A stretch of DNA of 64,000 nt from BRHc4a sp049323755 (GCA_049323755.1 JBMOPE010000040.1:67457-131456); one strand, 5' to 3'. Counted from the first letter of the stretch, positions 44,839 to 54,690 are shown. A program made the numbers and translations. Notes: a model not told the origin generated them from the letters alone.

Positions 44839-44870
44839 CCGCTCCGGCACTACAATTAGCGCCAGAGCGG
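44839..44870 (-). other. Imperfect hairpin upstream of rpsL
   Basis: On the minus strand CCGCTCTGGCGC and GTGCCGGAGCGG pair with two G-U wobbles around TAATTGTA. It is followed by ATTTGATTTGAT toward rpsL, not a strong T tract. It may be an attenuator between the L7Ae-like gene and rpsL, or a protein-binding leader. Confidence 0.5.
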
Positions 44871-44973
44871 CATTTTTTATACGGGAAACTTAAAAATTTT
44901 ACGCTTCCTTTATTATCCCAATAACCCATCTAAAAAAAACAATTCCAGGCATATAGGTAAAAATTCTTACCCG

Positions 44974-45225
44974 TTATTCTTCCAGTATGGCAGTGGACGC
45001 GCAACCCACTTCTATACCGCAAGCCCTTCCCAGTACCTGCATGGTTTCTACCAGGATAACGGGTACTGATTTAACTGCACATGCCTGTATTATAGGATCG
45101 GTGACATGTTTCTCGGCATTTTTGGCCACATAAACAATTATTGCTTGATTTTGACCAATAGCCTTGAGCGTCTGCTTGGACCCGATCGTCTTTTTACGGG
45201 CCTTGGACAGGCGTTCTAGAGACAC
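44974..45225 (-). CDS. L7Ae/L30e-family RNA-binding protein (YbxF-like)
   Basis: 83 residues from the GTG at 45225 (GGGAGGTG eight bases upstream). ERLSKARKKTIGSKQTLKAI, then AIIVYVAKNAEKHVTDPI and GRACGIEVGCASTAIL follow the L7Ae kink-turn-binding pattern. Firmicutes carry this gene between rpoC and rpsL; the Bacillus homologue binds kink-turn RNA. Slightly longer starts lack a spaced ribosome site. Confidence 0.92.
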   Translation of the reverse strand: MSLERLSKARKKTIGSKQTLKAIGQNQAIIVYVAKNAEKHVTDPIIQACAVKSVPVILVETMQVLGRACGIEVGCASTAILEE

Positions 45226-45309
45226 TGCAGCCACACCTCCCAAATCCAGACACTTTTATATCTTACCACCTCAAATAACCATTGTCAATAATATTTGTCA
45301 AATGGGACA

Positions 45310-45342
45310 ACCGGGTTGGGTCTCATTAAAACGCAACCCGGT
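45310..45342 (-). other. Hairpin after rpoC, possible attenuator
   Basis: ACCGGGTTG and CAACCCGGT pair perfectly around a 15-base loop just after the rpoC stop; the minus strand goes on TTGTCCCATTTGAC, a poor T tract. Could give partial termination before the L7Ae-rpsL group. Confidence 0.6.
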
Positions 45343-45350
45343 AAATGCGG

Positions 45351-48300
45351 TTATTCGGCAGTTACAGTGTAATCAGCATCAAACCCACTATTTTCGTCGA
45401 GATCATAATCCAGATCTTCAAGGTCTTCTGGGTATTTACCATCCTGGGATTCACCCAGTATCTCAATATTCCTGTAGCGGCTCATGCCGGTACCGGCCGG
45501 AACCAGCTTACCTATTATGACGTTTTCCTTAAGCCCAAGAAGCGGGTCCATCTTGCCTTTTATAGCCGCTTCAGTAAGAACCCTGGTTGTTTCCTGGAAA
45601 GATGCGGCCGACAGGAATGAATCGGTTGCCAGCGAGGCCTTCGTTATACCAAGCAATACCGCTCTTCCTGACGAGGGCTCACCACCGCTCGCCAAAACCT
45701 TCTCATTCTCTTTTTCCAGCTCAAATATATCGATAAGGCCTCCCGGCAGAAGATCAGTGTCTCCCTGTTCTTCGACCTTAACTTTCCTAAGCATCTGCCG
45801 AATCATTACCTCAATATGCTTGTCATTGATGTCAACTCCCTGAAGCCTGTATACCCTCTGTACCTCCTGAAGCAGGTATACCTGTACTCCCTGGGGCCCT
45901 TTTATTTTCAGCAAATCATGCGGGTTGACGGATCCTTCGGTAAGTTCGTCTCCAGCTTCCACCCGGTCTCCGTCATGCACCTTGAGCCTTGCGCCGTATG
46001 GTACCTGATAAACGTTTCTCTCACCATCATCCCCGGTTATTTCTATTTCACGGCGACCTTTTACTTCCCTTACCTCAACAACGCCGGGATACTCGGCAAC
46101 GATAGCCTGGCCCTTGGGCCTGCGGGCTTCAAAAAGTTCCTCTACCCTGGGAAGACCCTGGGTAATATCATCACCGGCAACACCACCGGTGTGGAACGTG
46201 CGCATGGTAAGCTGTGTTCCCGGCTCACCGATAGACTGGGCCGCAATAATGCCCACGGCCTCTCCTATATCAACCATTTGCCCGGTGGCAAGATTTCGCC
46301 CGTAGCATTTTATACAGACACCGTAACGGGATTTGCAGGTGAGTACCGAGCGGATCTTAACTTTTTTAATGCCGGACTTGATAATACTCTCAGCCTGCTT
46401 GTTTGTGATTTCCTCGTCTTTTCTAGCCAGCTGTTCCCCGTTTTCAGGATTAATGATATCCTCAAAGGCCATGCGGCCCCTTATCCTGTCTTCCAGTTTT
46501 TCAATTACTTCTGACCCGTCTTTTATCTCTGATACAACTATACCCTCATCGGCTCCGCAGTTAATTTCCCTTACAATAACGTCCTGGGCAACATCCACAA
46601 GCCTCCTGGTAAGATAACCGGAGTCTGCAGTCCTTAATGCGGTGTCAGCCAAACCTTTTCTGGCGCCGTGGGTTGATATGAAATATTCCAGAACGGTTAG
46701 CCCCTCACGGAAATTGGCCTTGATTGGAAGGTCAATAATTCTCCCGGACGGGTCAGCCATAAGTCCCCTCATACCAGCCAGCTGGCGGATCTGTTGAATA
46801 TTACCCCGGGCTCCCGAGTTTGCCATCATGTATACCGGGTTAAAGCGGTCAAGAGTATCCATTAGTGCCTTGGTAACGTTTTCCGTGGCATCGTTCCAAA
46901 GCCCAATAATCTTGCGGTAACGCTCATCCTCGGTAATAAGCCCCCTGCGGTATTGGGTCTCAACCTTTTCAACTTCCTGGTCTGTTTTGGCTATAACTTC
47001 CTGCTTCTGCTTGGGAATTGTTATATCCGATATTCCTATGGTTACTCCGGCCTTTGTGGCGTAGTGGAACCCCAGTTTTTTAATACCGTCCAGAAGTGTG
47101 CCAGTAGCGGCAAAACCAAATTCATTATAGCAGTCATCCACTATTCTGCTGAGTTCCTTTTTGTCGGCCACCCTGTTGATATACCTCATTTGTTTGGGTA
47201 TTACTTCATTAAATATAATTCTACCAACCGTGGTCTCCAGCATCTCTCCCTCATAACGCACCTTAATACGGGCATGAAGGCTGACGGCTTTATTGTCATA
47301 GGCAAGTATAGCCTCGTTGGGCTCCGAAAAAACTTTTCCCTCACCCAGGGCTCCGGCCCTCTCCATAGTAAGGTAATAACTTCCCAAAACCATGTCCTGG
47401 GTGGGAATGGCTACCGGCCGGCCATCCTTCGGGTTGAGAATATTGTGGGCCGACAGCATTAAAAGCCTGGCCTCGGACTGGGCCTCAGCTGACAGCGGAA
47501 CGTGTACCGCCATCTGGTCGCCGTCAAAGTCGGCGTTATAAGCAGTACACACCATCGGGTGTATCTGGATAGCGCGGCCCTCAACAAGCACCGGTTCGAA
47601 GGACTGTATACCGAGCCTGTGCAGGGTAGGTGCCCTGTTTAAGAGAACAGGGTGCTCGCTGATTACTTCCTCAAGAACATCCCATACCTCGGGCCTTACC
47701 CTTTCAACCATCCTCTTGGCGCTTTTTATATTGTGGGCATGGCCATCATTGACCAGCCGCTTCATTACAAAGGGCTTGAACAGCTCCAGGGCCATTTCCT
47801 TTGGAAGGCCACACTGGTGAAGAGAAAGCTTAGGCCCCACCACAATGACTGACCTTCCGGAATAGTCGACCCTCTTTCCGAGAAGGTTTTGGCGGAAGCG
47901 TCCCTGCTTTCCTTTAAGCATATCACTTAAGGACTTAAGCGGGCGGTTCCCCGGTCCGGTCACCGGACGGCCCCTGCGCCCGTTGTCAATAAGGGCGTCA
48001 ACAGCTTCCTGAAGCATCCTCTTTTCATTTCGGACAATAATGTCCGGAGCCCCCAGATCAAGGAGCCTCTTTAAGCGGTTATTCCTGTTGATAACCCGGC
48101 GGTAGAGGTCATTTAAGTCAGAGGTGGCAAACCTGCCTCCGTCTAACTGAACCATGGGCCTCAATTCCGGAGGAATAACCGGTATTACTTTCATAATCAT
48201 CCAATCCGGGCGATTCCCAGACTTTCTAAAGGCCTCTACCACTTCCAGCCTTCTTATGGCTCTTATCTTACGCTGCCCTGTTACTTCCCTCAGCTCCTGG

Positions 48301-48875
48301 CGGAGCTCCCTGCCCAGCTCTTCAAGTTCAATTTCTTCCAGAAGCCTCAGTATAGCCTCAGCACCCATCCCGGCCTTGAAACCGTTAGGGTATTTTTCAC
48401 GGTATTCCCTGTATTCGGTTTCGGTAAGAAGCTGCTTTTTAATAAGACCGGTATCGCCGCCGTCTGTTACTATATACGAAACGAAATAAAGAACTTTTTC
48501 CAGGGCTCTGGGGGACATGTCAAGCAGAAGCCCCATACGGCTGGGTATACCCTTAAAGTACCATATATGGGAAACTGGAGCGGCCAGCTCGATATGCCCA
48601 AGCCTTTCCCTTCTCACCTTCGACCTTGTAACTTCAACACCGCAGCGGTCACAGACAACACCTTTATACCTGACCCTTTTGTATTTACCGCAGTGGCATT
48701 CCCAATCCCTGGTGGGACCGAAAATCCTTTCACAGAAAAGCCCGTCTCTTTCAGGCTTGAGCGTGCGGTAATTTATGGTTTCGGGCTTCTTAACCTCACC
48801 ACTTGACCATTCATTAATCTGTTCCGGGGAAGCCAGACCGATGCGAATCCTGTCAAAATTATTTAAATCCAGCAA
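45351..48875 (-). CDS. rpoC: RNA polymerase beta' subunit
   Basis: 1174 residues. Zinc-binding start CHCGKYKRVRYKGVVCDRCGVE, catalytic NADFDGDQMAVH with three Asp, bridge-helix region GARKGLADTALRTADSGYLTRRL (condensed), second zinc site around CKSRYGVCIKCYGR. Acidic C-terminal tail. 87 bases after rpoB, with a GGGATTAGGGATT tract in the gap. Confidence 0.99.
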   Translation of the reverse strand: MLDLNNFDRIRIGLASPEQINEWSSGEVKKPETINYRTLKPERDGLFCERIFGPTRDWECHCGKYKRVRYKGVVCDRCGVEVTRSKVRRERLGHIELAAPVSHIWYFKGIPSRMGLLLDMSPRALEKVLYFVSYIVTDGGDTGLIKKQLLTETEYREYREKYPNGFKAGMGAEAILRLLEEIELEELGRELRQELREVTGQRKIRAIRRLEVVEAFRKSGNRPDWMIMKVIPVIPPELRPMVQLDGGRFATSDLNDLYRRVINRNNRLKRLLDLGAPDIIVRNEKRMLQEAVDALIDNGRRGRPVTGPGNRPLKSLSDMLKGKQGRFRQNLLGKRVDYSGRSVIVVGPKLSLHQCGLPKEMALELFKPFVMKRLVNDGHAHNIKSAKRMVERVRPEVWDVLEEVISEHPVLLNRAPTLHRLGIQSFEPVLVEGRAIQIHPMVCTAYNADFDGDQMAVHVPLSAEAQSEARLLMLSAHNILNPKDGRPVAIPTQDMVLGSYYLTMERAGALGEGKVFSEPNEAILAYDNKAVSLHARIKVRYEGEMLETTVGRIIFNEVIPKQMRYINRVADKKELSRIVDDCYNEFGFAATGTLLDGIKKLGFHYATKAGVTIGISDITIPKQKQEVIAKTDQEVEKVETQYRRGLITEDERYRKIIGLWNDATENVTKALMDTLDRFNPVYMMANSGARGNIQQIRQLAGMRGLMADPSGRIIDLPIKANFREGLTVLEYFISTHGARKGLADTALRTADSGYLTRRLVDVAQDVIVREINCGADEGIVVSEIKDGSEVIEKLEDRIRGRMAFEDIINPENGEQLARKDEEITNKQAESIIKSGIKKVKIRSVLTCKSRYGVCIKCYGRNLATGQMVDIGEAVGIIAAQSIGEPGTQLTMRTFHTGGVAGDDITQGLPRVEELFEARRPKGQAIVAEYPGVVEVREVKGRREIEITGDDGERNVYQVPYGARLKVHDGDRVEAGDELTEGSVNPHDLLKIKGPQGVQVYLLQEVQRVYRLQGVDINDKHIEVMIRQMLRKVKVEEQGDTDLLPGGLIDIFELEKENEKVLASGGEPSSGRAVLLGITKASLATDSFLSAASFQETTRVLTEAAIKGKMDPLLGLKENVIIGKLVPAGTGMSRYRNIEILGESQDGKYPEDLEDLDYDLDENSGFDADYTVTAE

Positions 48876-48897
48876 GGAAACACGCTCCCTTCTATAT

Positions 48898-48946
48898 TTT
48901 GGGGGATTAGGGATTGGGGATTAGGGATTAGAATCCCTGACCCATA
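48898..48946. repeat. GGGATTAGGGATTGGGGATTAGGGATT tract between rpoB and rpoC
   Basis: Seven-base units GGGATTA/GGGATTG in tandem followed by AATCCCTGACCC, which can pair back. Same simple repeat as at 16525, 40456 and 53876. Confidence 0.65.
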
Positions 48947-48962
48947 ATTCCAGTTCCCTGGC

Positions 48963-51900
48963 TTATATCGTCTCATCCTCTTCCAGCTCAAAATCCTCTT
49001 CCAGGAAATCATCGTTATACTCGTCTTCTTCCTCAGATTCAGGCTCATAAGTGCCACCGGCACCTTCGGGGAGCACTTCCCCTTCAGACAGGTCAAGACC
49101 CAGGTCTTTAGCTGTCTCATGAATATCCTCTTCTATTTCCTTTATTTCAATTTCCCGGTCATCCTCCGAGAGAACCTTCACATCAAGGCCAAGGCTCTGC
49201 AGTTCCTTTATAAGAACCTTAAATGACTCCGGCACACCGGGCTCGGGGACATTTTCACCTTTTACAATAGCCTCATAGGTCTTTACCCGGCCAACAACAT
49301 CATCGGATTTGACAGTAAGAATTTCCTGCAGTGTGTATGCCGCGCCATATGCCTCCAATGCCCACACCTCCATCTCACCGAAGCGCTGTCCCCCGAATTG
49401 GGCCTTGCCTCCCAGGGGCTGCTGGGTAACAAGTGAGTACGGGCCTGTGGACCTGGCGTGGATTTTATCGTCAACCAGGTGAGCCAGCTTAAGCATATAA
49501 ACATAGCCAACCGTAACAGGGTTATCGAAGGGCTCACCGGTACGCCCGTCGTACAGTGTTATCTTTCCGTTTTCAGGAAGTCCGGAATCCTTAAGGGACT
49601 GGAGTATATCCTCCTCCAGCGCGCCGTTAAATACCGGAGTGGCCACATGATACCCCATTGCTTTGGCCGCCCACCCAAGGTGAGACTCCAAAACCTGCCC
49701 CAGGTTCATCCTGGAGGGAACCCCCAGGGGATTCAAAACTATTTCGATGGGTGTTCCATCGGGGAGAAAAGGCATATCCTCCTCAGGCAGAATACGGGCA
49801 ACAACACCTTTGTTTCCGTGGCGGCCAGCCATTTTGTCACCCTCGGAAATCTTCCTCTTCTGAGCAATATACACTCTTACCAGGTGGTTAACACCGGGAG
49901 GAAGCTCATCACTGTTATCCCTTGAAAAAACCTTAACGTCAACAATTTTACCGGACTCACCGTGGGGTACCCTTAATGATGTATCCCGCACCTCCCGGGC
50001 CTTTTCACCGAATATGGCTCTTAAAAGGCGCTCTTCGGCGGTCAGCTCGGTTTCCCCCTTTGGAGTCACCTTGCCCACCAGGATATCCCCAGGCCTGACC
50101 TCGGCTCCAACCCTTATGATTCCCCTGTCATCCAGGTCCTTTAATATTTCCTCGCCTACATTGGGGATATCCCTGGTTATTTCCTCAGGGCCCAGCTTGG
50201 TGTCCCGGGCGTCGCACTCATACTCCTCTATGTGAATGGATGTAAAGAAGTCTTCCTTTACCGCCTTTTCGCTTACCAGTATTGCATCTTCGTAGTTATA
50301 GCCTTCCCACGGCATAAAGGCTACCAGTATATTCCTTCCCAGGGCCAGCTCGCCCAGGTCTGTGGAAGGACCGTCAGCAATTACCTGATCACTTTCGATC
50401 CTGCTTCCCTGAGCAACTATGGGTTTTTGGTTTATACAGGTTCCCTGGTTGGACCTCTTGAACTTATGCAGTTTATAATTATTTACCTTGCCCTCATCGG
50501 TTCTTATAACTATTTCATTGGCGGTAACCTTTTCGGCCACGCCACTGCCTTTCGCCACTACCACAACACCGGAATCCTTGGCAGCCTTGTATTCAATGCC
50601 GGTTCCCACCAGCGGGGCCTGGGCCTTCAAAAGCGGCACAGCCTGGCGCTGCATGTTGGCTCCCATCAAAGCACGGTTGGCGTCGTCATGCTCCAGGAAA
50701 GGAATCAGCGATGTAGCGACACTGAACACCTGTTTAGGAGACACATCCATAAAATCGACCCTGTCGGTGGATACTATCAGTATGTCTCTGCCGTGCCTCG
50801 CATTTACCCTGTTACTGGTAAAGTAGCCTTTTTCGTCAAGCGGCGCGTTGGCCTGGGCGATAATATGTCCCTCTTCCTCGTCCGCTGTAAGGTAAACGAT
50901 CTCCTCGGTAACCCGGCCGTTTTCCTTATCGGCTTTCCTGTAAGGTGTTTCAATAAAGCCGAATTCGTTTATCCGGGCGTAAGTGCTCAAGGACCCTATA
51001 AGCCCGATATTTGGACCTTCCGGCGTTTCTATAGGGCACATCCGGCCATAGTGGGAGTGGTGAACGTCCCTTACTTCAAATCCGGCGCGCTCACGGCTTA
51101 ACCCTCCCGGGCCAAGGGCCGACAGCCTTCTTTTGTGTGTCAGCTCGGCCAGAGGGTTAGTCTGGTCCATAAACTGGGAAAGCTGGCTGGAACCAAAAAA
51201 TTCTTTTATTGCAGCCACCACTGGCCTTATATTTATGAGAACCTGTGGTGTGATGACATCCACGTCCTGGATGGTCATTCTTTCCCGGACCACCCTCTCC
51301 ATTCTGGAAAGGCCTATCCTGAACTGGTTTTGCAAAAGCTCGCCAACCGAGCGAAGTCTCCTGTTACCCAGATGGTCAATGTCATCCACTGTTCCATTGC
51401 CGTCAATCAGGTTAAGAAGATACTTAATAGCTTCAATAATATCTTCCGGCACAAGTTCCCGTATAAAATCCCTGTCCAGCGGAACCATTTGTTTCAGATA
51501 GGGATCGTATTCTTCCCCGGGCCTGCCATCTTCTCTAAAGCGGTAAAGTATACCGTGCTTAAGTTTTTTCTGTATTTTGTACCGGCCTACATTGGCAAGA
51601 TCATACCTTTTGGGGTCAAAGAACAGCGCATCCAGCAATGACCTTGCGCTTTCCACGGTAGGAGGCTCCCCGGGCCTGAGTCTTTTGTATATCTCGACCA
51701 GTGCCTCTTCCTCGGAATCAGTATTATCCCTGGTCAGTGTCTCCAGCACATGTGGGTTCTCTCCGAAAAGCCCTGTTATTCTGGCCTTGGTCCCATAACC
51801 AAGAGCCTTGACAAGCACAGTTGCCGGAATTTTTCTGGTACGGTCAATGCGAACAAATATATGGTCGTTTATATCTGTCTCAAATTCCAGCCAGGCGCCC

Positions 51901-52388
51901 CTGTTCGGTATTATTGTGGCTGTAAACAGTCTCTTTCCGCTGGGATCAAGCAAGTCACCAAAATAAACTCCTGGCGACCTTACCAGCTGACTGACAATGA
52001 CCCTTTCGGCACCGTTTATTATAAACGTTCCTTTTTCGGTCATCAGGGGGAAATCCCCCATGAAAACTTCCTGCTCCTTAACCTCCCCGGTCTCCTTGTT
52101 AATAAGCCGGACCTTGACCCTGAGGGGAGCTGCAAAGGTTACATCCCTTTCTTTGCACTCCTCGACGGTATACTTTGGCTCACCAAGGGTATAGTCAAGA
52201 AACTCCAGCACTAGGTTGCCTGTAAAGTCCTGTATAGGGGAAATATCCTGAAATACCTCCCTCAGGCCCTCCCTTAAAAACCAGTTGTATGAATTCCTCT
52301 GAACTTCGATAAGGTTGGGCAGTTCCAGAACTTCACTCAACTTGCCGAAATTCTTTCGCTCTCTCATACCCATTTTTTCGGCGTACAT
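48963..52388 (-). CDS. rpoB: RNA polymerase beta subunit
   Basis: 1141 residues. Rifampicin-pocket region SSQLSQFMDQTNPLAELTHKRRLSALGPGGL (condensed; no resistance change noticed), catalytic KMAGRHGNKGVVARI, and C-terminal GGQRFGEMEVWALEAYGAA. The last ~40 residues form a highly acidic tail (EPESEEEDEYNDDFLEEDFE). ATG at 52388 with a poor upstream site; MRERKNFG seven codons in is another possible start. Confidence 0.98.
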   Translation of the reverse strand: MYAEKMGMRERKNFGKLSEVLELPNLIEVQRNSYNWFLREGLREVFQDISPIQDFTGNLVLEFLDYTLGEPKYTVEECKERDVTFAAPLRVKVRLINKETGEVKEQEVFMGDFPLMTEKGTFIINGAERVIVSQLVRSPGVYFGDLLDPSGKRLFTATIIPNRGAWLEFETDINDHIFVRIDRTRKIPATVLVKALGYGTKARITGLFGENPHVLETLTRDNTDSEEEALVEIYKRLRPGEPPTVESARSLLDALFFDPKRYDLANVGRYKIQKKLKHGILYRFREDGRPGEEYDPYLKQMVPLDRDFIRELVPEDIIEAIKYLLNLIDGNGTVDDIDHLGNRRLRSVGELLQNQFRIGLSRMERVVRERMTIQDVDVITPQVLINIRPVVAAIKEFFGSSQLSQFMDQTNPLAELTHKRRLSALGPGGLSRERAGFEVRDVHHSHYGRMCPIETPEGPNIGLIGSLSTYARINEFGFIETPYRKADKENGRVTEEIVYLTADEEEGHIIAQANAPLDEKGYFTSNRVNARHGRDILIVSTDRVDFMDVSPKQVFSVATSLIPFLEHDDANRALMGANMQRQAVPLLKAQAPLVGTGIEYKAAKDSGVVVVAKGSGVAEKVTANEIVIRTDEGKVNNYKLHKFKRSNQGTCINQKPIVAQGSRIESDQVIADGPSTDLGELALGRNILVAFMPWEGYNYEDAILVSEKAVKEDFFTSIHIEEYECDARDTKLGPEEITRDIPNVGEEILKDLDDRGIIRVGAEVRPGDILVGKVTPKGETELTAEERLLRAIFGEKAREVRDTSLRVPHGESGKIVDVKVFSRDNSDELPPGVNHLVRVYIAQKRKISEGDKMAGRHGNKGVVARILPEEDMPFLPDGTPIEIVLNPLGVPSRMNLGQVLESHLGWAAKAMGYHVATPVFNGALEEDILQSLKDSGLPENGKITLYDGRTGEPFDNPVTVGYVYMLKLAHLVDDKIHARSTGPYSLVTQQPLGGKAQFGGQRFGEMEVWALEAYGAAYTLQEILTVKSDDVVGRVKTYEAIVKGENVPEPGVPESFKVLIKELQSLGLDVKVLSEDDREIEIKEIEEDIHETAKDLGLDLSEGEVLPEGAGGTYEPESEEEDEYNDDFLEEDFELEEDETI

Positions 52389-52585
52389 CTAACGTGCCAC
52401 ACCCCCATTATTAAAACTCATAAAACAAACAACGAAAAGCAAGGTCCTCGATAACCAAAAACCTCGCCTTTTAAACATGAATTCAACTATATCTAAAATA
52501 TTATTCCCCAAATATAACCACCGGATACATAAAATTGTTAAAACCAACCCTTAAACTGGAAGCATAACAAGTGAACGATTTAAGG

Positions 52586-52614
52586 ATAATATCATATAAT
52601 TTTTGCAATGTCAA
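52586..52614 (-). promoter_or_regulatory. Sigma-A-type promoter for rpoBC
   Basis: Minus strand TTGACA (52614-52609), 17 bases, TATTAT (52591-52586). It implies a leader of about 190 bases before rpoB. The 345-base rplL-rpoB gap holds only this, the hairpin at 52682 and AT-rich sequence. Confidence 0.75.
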
Positions 52615-52681
52615 GGAATTTTAAAAAGTTTTTCTATTAAAGGAAAAAATCAATAATAAAGTCCCACCCACTAGACAAACA

Positions 52682-52708
52682 TAGGGACCGGCAAAAGCCA
52701 GGTCCCTA
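52682..52708 (-). terminator. Hairpin after rplL (terminator or attenuator)
   Basis: TAGGGACC-T-GGC / GCC-GGTCCCTA stem with TTTT loop, then TGTTTGTC on the minus strand. The T tract is weak, so partial read-through into rpoBC is likely. Confidence 0.65.
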
Positions 52709-52733
52709 AAGTTTGCTTTAATTATTGTATTAC

Positions 52734-53111
52734 TTATTTTACCTGGATAGAAGCTCCCTGCTCTTCCAGCTTTGCCTTAATGGAGTTGGCTTCTTCCTTG
52801 CCAACCTTTTCCTTGACAGGCTTGGGAGCGTTGTCGACCAGTTCTTTCGCTTCCTTCAGGCCAAGGCCGGTAATTTCGCGGACAACCTTGATTACGTTAA
52901 TCTTCTTGTCGCCAGCGGAGGCAAGGATTACATCAAATTCGGTCTGCTCTTCTTCTTCAACAGGAGCAGCAGCGGCAGCGGGAGCAGCAGCGACAGCAAC
53001 CGGAGCTGCTGCGCTAACACCAAACTCCTCCTCAAAGGCTTTTACCAGCTCAGCCAGCTCAAGAACGGTCAGTCCTTTTACGGCTTCCAGAATTTCGTTA
53101 ACTTTCGACAT
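52734..53111 (-). CDS. rplL: 50S ribosomal protein L7/L12
   Basis: 125 residues: N-terminal dimerisation helices, Ala-rich hinge (AAAPVAVAAAPAAAAAPV), C-terminal factor-binding domain with KINVIKVVREITGLGLKEAKELVD (condensed). Multi-copy stalk protein on L10. Confidence 0.98.
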   Translation of the reverse strand: MSKVNEILEAVKGLTVLELAELVKAFEEEFGVSAAAPVAVAAAPAAAAAPVEEEEQTEFDVILASAGDKKINVIKVVREITGLGLKEAKELVDNAPKPVKEKVGKEEANSIKAKLEEQGASIQVK

Positions 53112-53153
53112 TATTAAACAAACCTCCTATTATAATTAAGTATTTTTAAACTA

Positions 53154-53684
53154 CTAAGCTGTTTCTCCGGCCTTTTGCTTGCGAACTGCCTCCAGGGCAT
53201 ATACAAAGCTTCTCAAAGTACCCTGCAGAACCGAAGCAAAGCCGTACATCGGGGTTTGCATACCACCCAGCACCCTGGCCAGAAGGACTTCCCGCGGCGG
53301 GAGGTCCGCAAGCTCGCGCACACCCTTGATGTCTATTGGTCGCCCCTCGAGCACACCGCCCTTAATTTCAAAGATCTTCGTTTCCTTAACAAATTCGCTG
53401 AATATTTTAGCGGGGGCCACCAGGTCTTCACTGCTGAATGCAATTACAGTAGGCCCTTCCAGGTAGGGCTCCAGGCCTTCAATTCCCATCTCCCTGGCGA
53501 TTTTTAATGTCAGGGTGTTCTTGGCCACTTTTAAATCGCAGCCCTTCTCACGAAGGCGCCTTCTAAGCTTTGTCATGGCTGAAACATTAAGACCCCTGTA
53601 ATTTGCCATAACAGCTACTTTGGAATTTTGAAATTTTTCCCTGAGTTCTTCCAAAACCAGTTCTTTTTCCTTTTTGGTCGGCAA
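53154..53684 (-). CDS. rplJ: 50S ribosomal protein L10
   Basis: 176 residues from the TTG at 53684, eight bases after AAAGGAGG, giving MPTKKEKELVLEELREKF as in the family. A GTG at 53693 overlaps the ribosome site. AVMANYRGLNVSAMTKLRRRLRE and the late ALEAVRKQKA tail. Its expression is probably controlled by the L10 leader upstream. Confidence 0.96.
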   Translation of the reverse strand: MPTKKEKELVLEELREKFQNSKVAVMANYRGLNVSAMTKLRRRLREKGCDLKVAKNTLTLKIAREMGIEGLEPYLEGPTVIAFSSEDLVAPAKIFSEFVKETKIFEIKGGVLEGRPIDIKGVRELADLPPREVLLARVLGGMQTPMYGFASVLQGTLRSFVYALEAVRKQKAGETA

Positions 53685-53708
53685 ACAGTACACCTCCTTT
53701 CAGAAAAA

Positions 53709-53810
53709 TACAAAAAGCGAGCCCTGTAGAAAAGCCTACGGACCCGCCTTATTATCAGTTTCATGCAGGTTAGACTCCAGGCCTCGGTTGGCGGCAAAAG
53801 CCATTATGTT
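53709..53810 (-). promoter_or_regulatory. L10 leader with intrinsic terminator
   Basis: Minus strand from 53806: GCCGCCAACCGAGGCCTGG, then ACCTGCATGAAACTGATAATAAGGCGG, which resembles the conserved L10-leader core that binds L10(L12)4. It is followed by a terminator: GCGGGTCCGTAG pairs with CTACAGGGCTCGC (one bulge) and runs into TTTTTGTATTTTT (53747-53705). Binding of excess L10-L12 would favour termination. Confidence 0.7.
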
Positions 53811-53875
53811 ATAAACACCAACTGTCTACAGCTTATATATACTATTAAGTTAAATCTCCGGTCAGGAATTATGCA

Positions 53876-53919
53876 TTGGGAAAAACGACTTCCAATTCCC
53901 TAATTCCCAATTCCGGGAT
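53876..53919. repeat. TTCCCTAATTCCCAATTCC tract after rplA
   Basis: Simple repeat of TTCCCAATT/CCCTAATT units abutting the rplA stop; same type as the tracts at 16525 and 48898. Confidence 0.55.
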
Positions 53920-53920
53920 G

Positions 53921-54619
53921 TTAGGCGGTGACTTTCTGTGAATTCACCTTTACTCCGGGCCCCATTGTGGAGCAAACCGAAATGCCTTTAATATACTGTC
54001 CCTTGGCAGCCTGGGGCTTAACCCTGATCAACTGGTCCACCAAAACCTTAAGGTTTTCGGATAATTTTTCAATGTCAAAGGAAACCTTGCCAATCGGCGC
54101 ATGGATAATTCCGGCCTTATCGACCCTGTACTCAATTTTTCCAGCTTTAACTTCCTGTACAGCCTTGTTGACATCGAAGGTTACAGTACCTGTCTTGGGG
54201 TTGGGCATTAGACCACGAGGGCCCAATATGCGGCCCAGCTTACCCACCATTCCCATCATGTCGGGAGTGGCAATGGCCACATCAAACGAAAGCCATCCTT
54301 CTTTTTGTATCTTTTCCACCATATCTTCTGCACCAACAAAGTCAGCCCCTGCCTCTTCGGCTTCTTTTGCCTTGTCACCCTTGGCAAAAACCAGAACAGA
54401 ACGGGTTTTTCCGGTGCCGTGAGGAAGAACCACTGCTCCGCGAACCTGTTGGTCAGCATGCCTGGGGTCTACTCCTAACTTGACCACTGCTTCCACAGTT
54501 TCATCAAATTTTGCAGGAGCAAATTTTTTTACCAGTTCCAAAGCCTCAGCGGGCTCGTACAATTTAGTGCTGTCAACCTGTTTTGTTGCATCAACAAACT
54601 TTTTTCCCTGTTTGGGCAT
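53921..54619 (-). CDS. rplA: 50S ribosomal protein L1
   Basis: 232 residues. MPKQGKKFVDATKQVDSTKLY start, RGAVVLPHGTGKTRSVLVFAKGDKAKEAEEAGADFVG (condensed), GRILGPRGLMPNPKTGTV. ATG with AAGGAGG upstream. Confidence 0.98.
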   Translation of the reverse strand: MPKQGKKFVDATKQVDSTKLYEPAEALELVKKFAPAKFDETVEAVVKLGVDPRHADQQVRGAVVLPHGTGKTRSVLVFAKGDKAKEAEEAGADFVGAEDMVEKIQKEGWLSFDVAIATPDMMGMVGKLGRILGPRGLMPNPKTGTVTFDVNKAVQEVKAGKIEYRVDKAGIIHAPIGKVSFDIEKLSENLKVLVDQLIRVKPQAAKGQYIKGISVCSTMGPGVKVNSQKVTA

Positions 54620-54690
54620 ATATATAACCTCCTTGTGGTATTAACGGATACGTATTGTGAATTTCTGACAACCCTTCAGGACGATACAAA

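Noticed and set aside
48898..48946. CRISPR-like array in the GGGATTA tracts
   Set aside because: Units are seven bases with no spacers and no cas genes.
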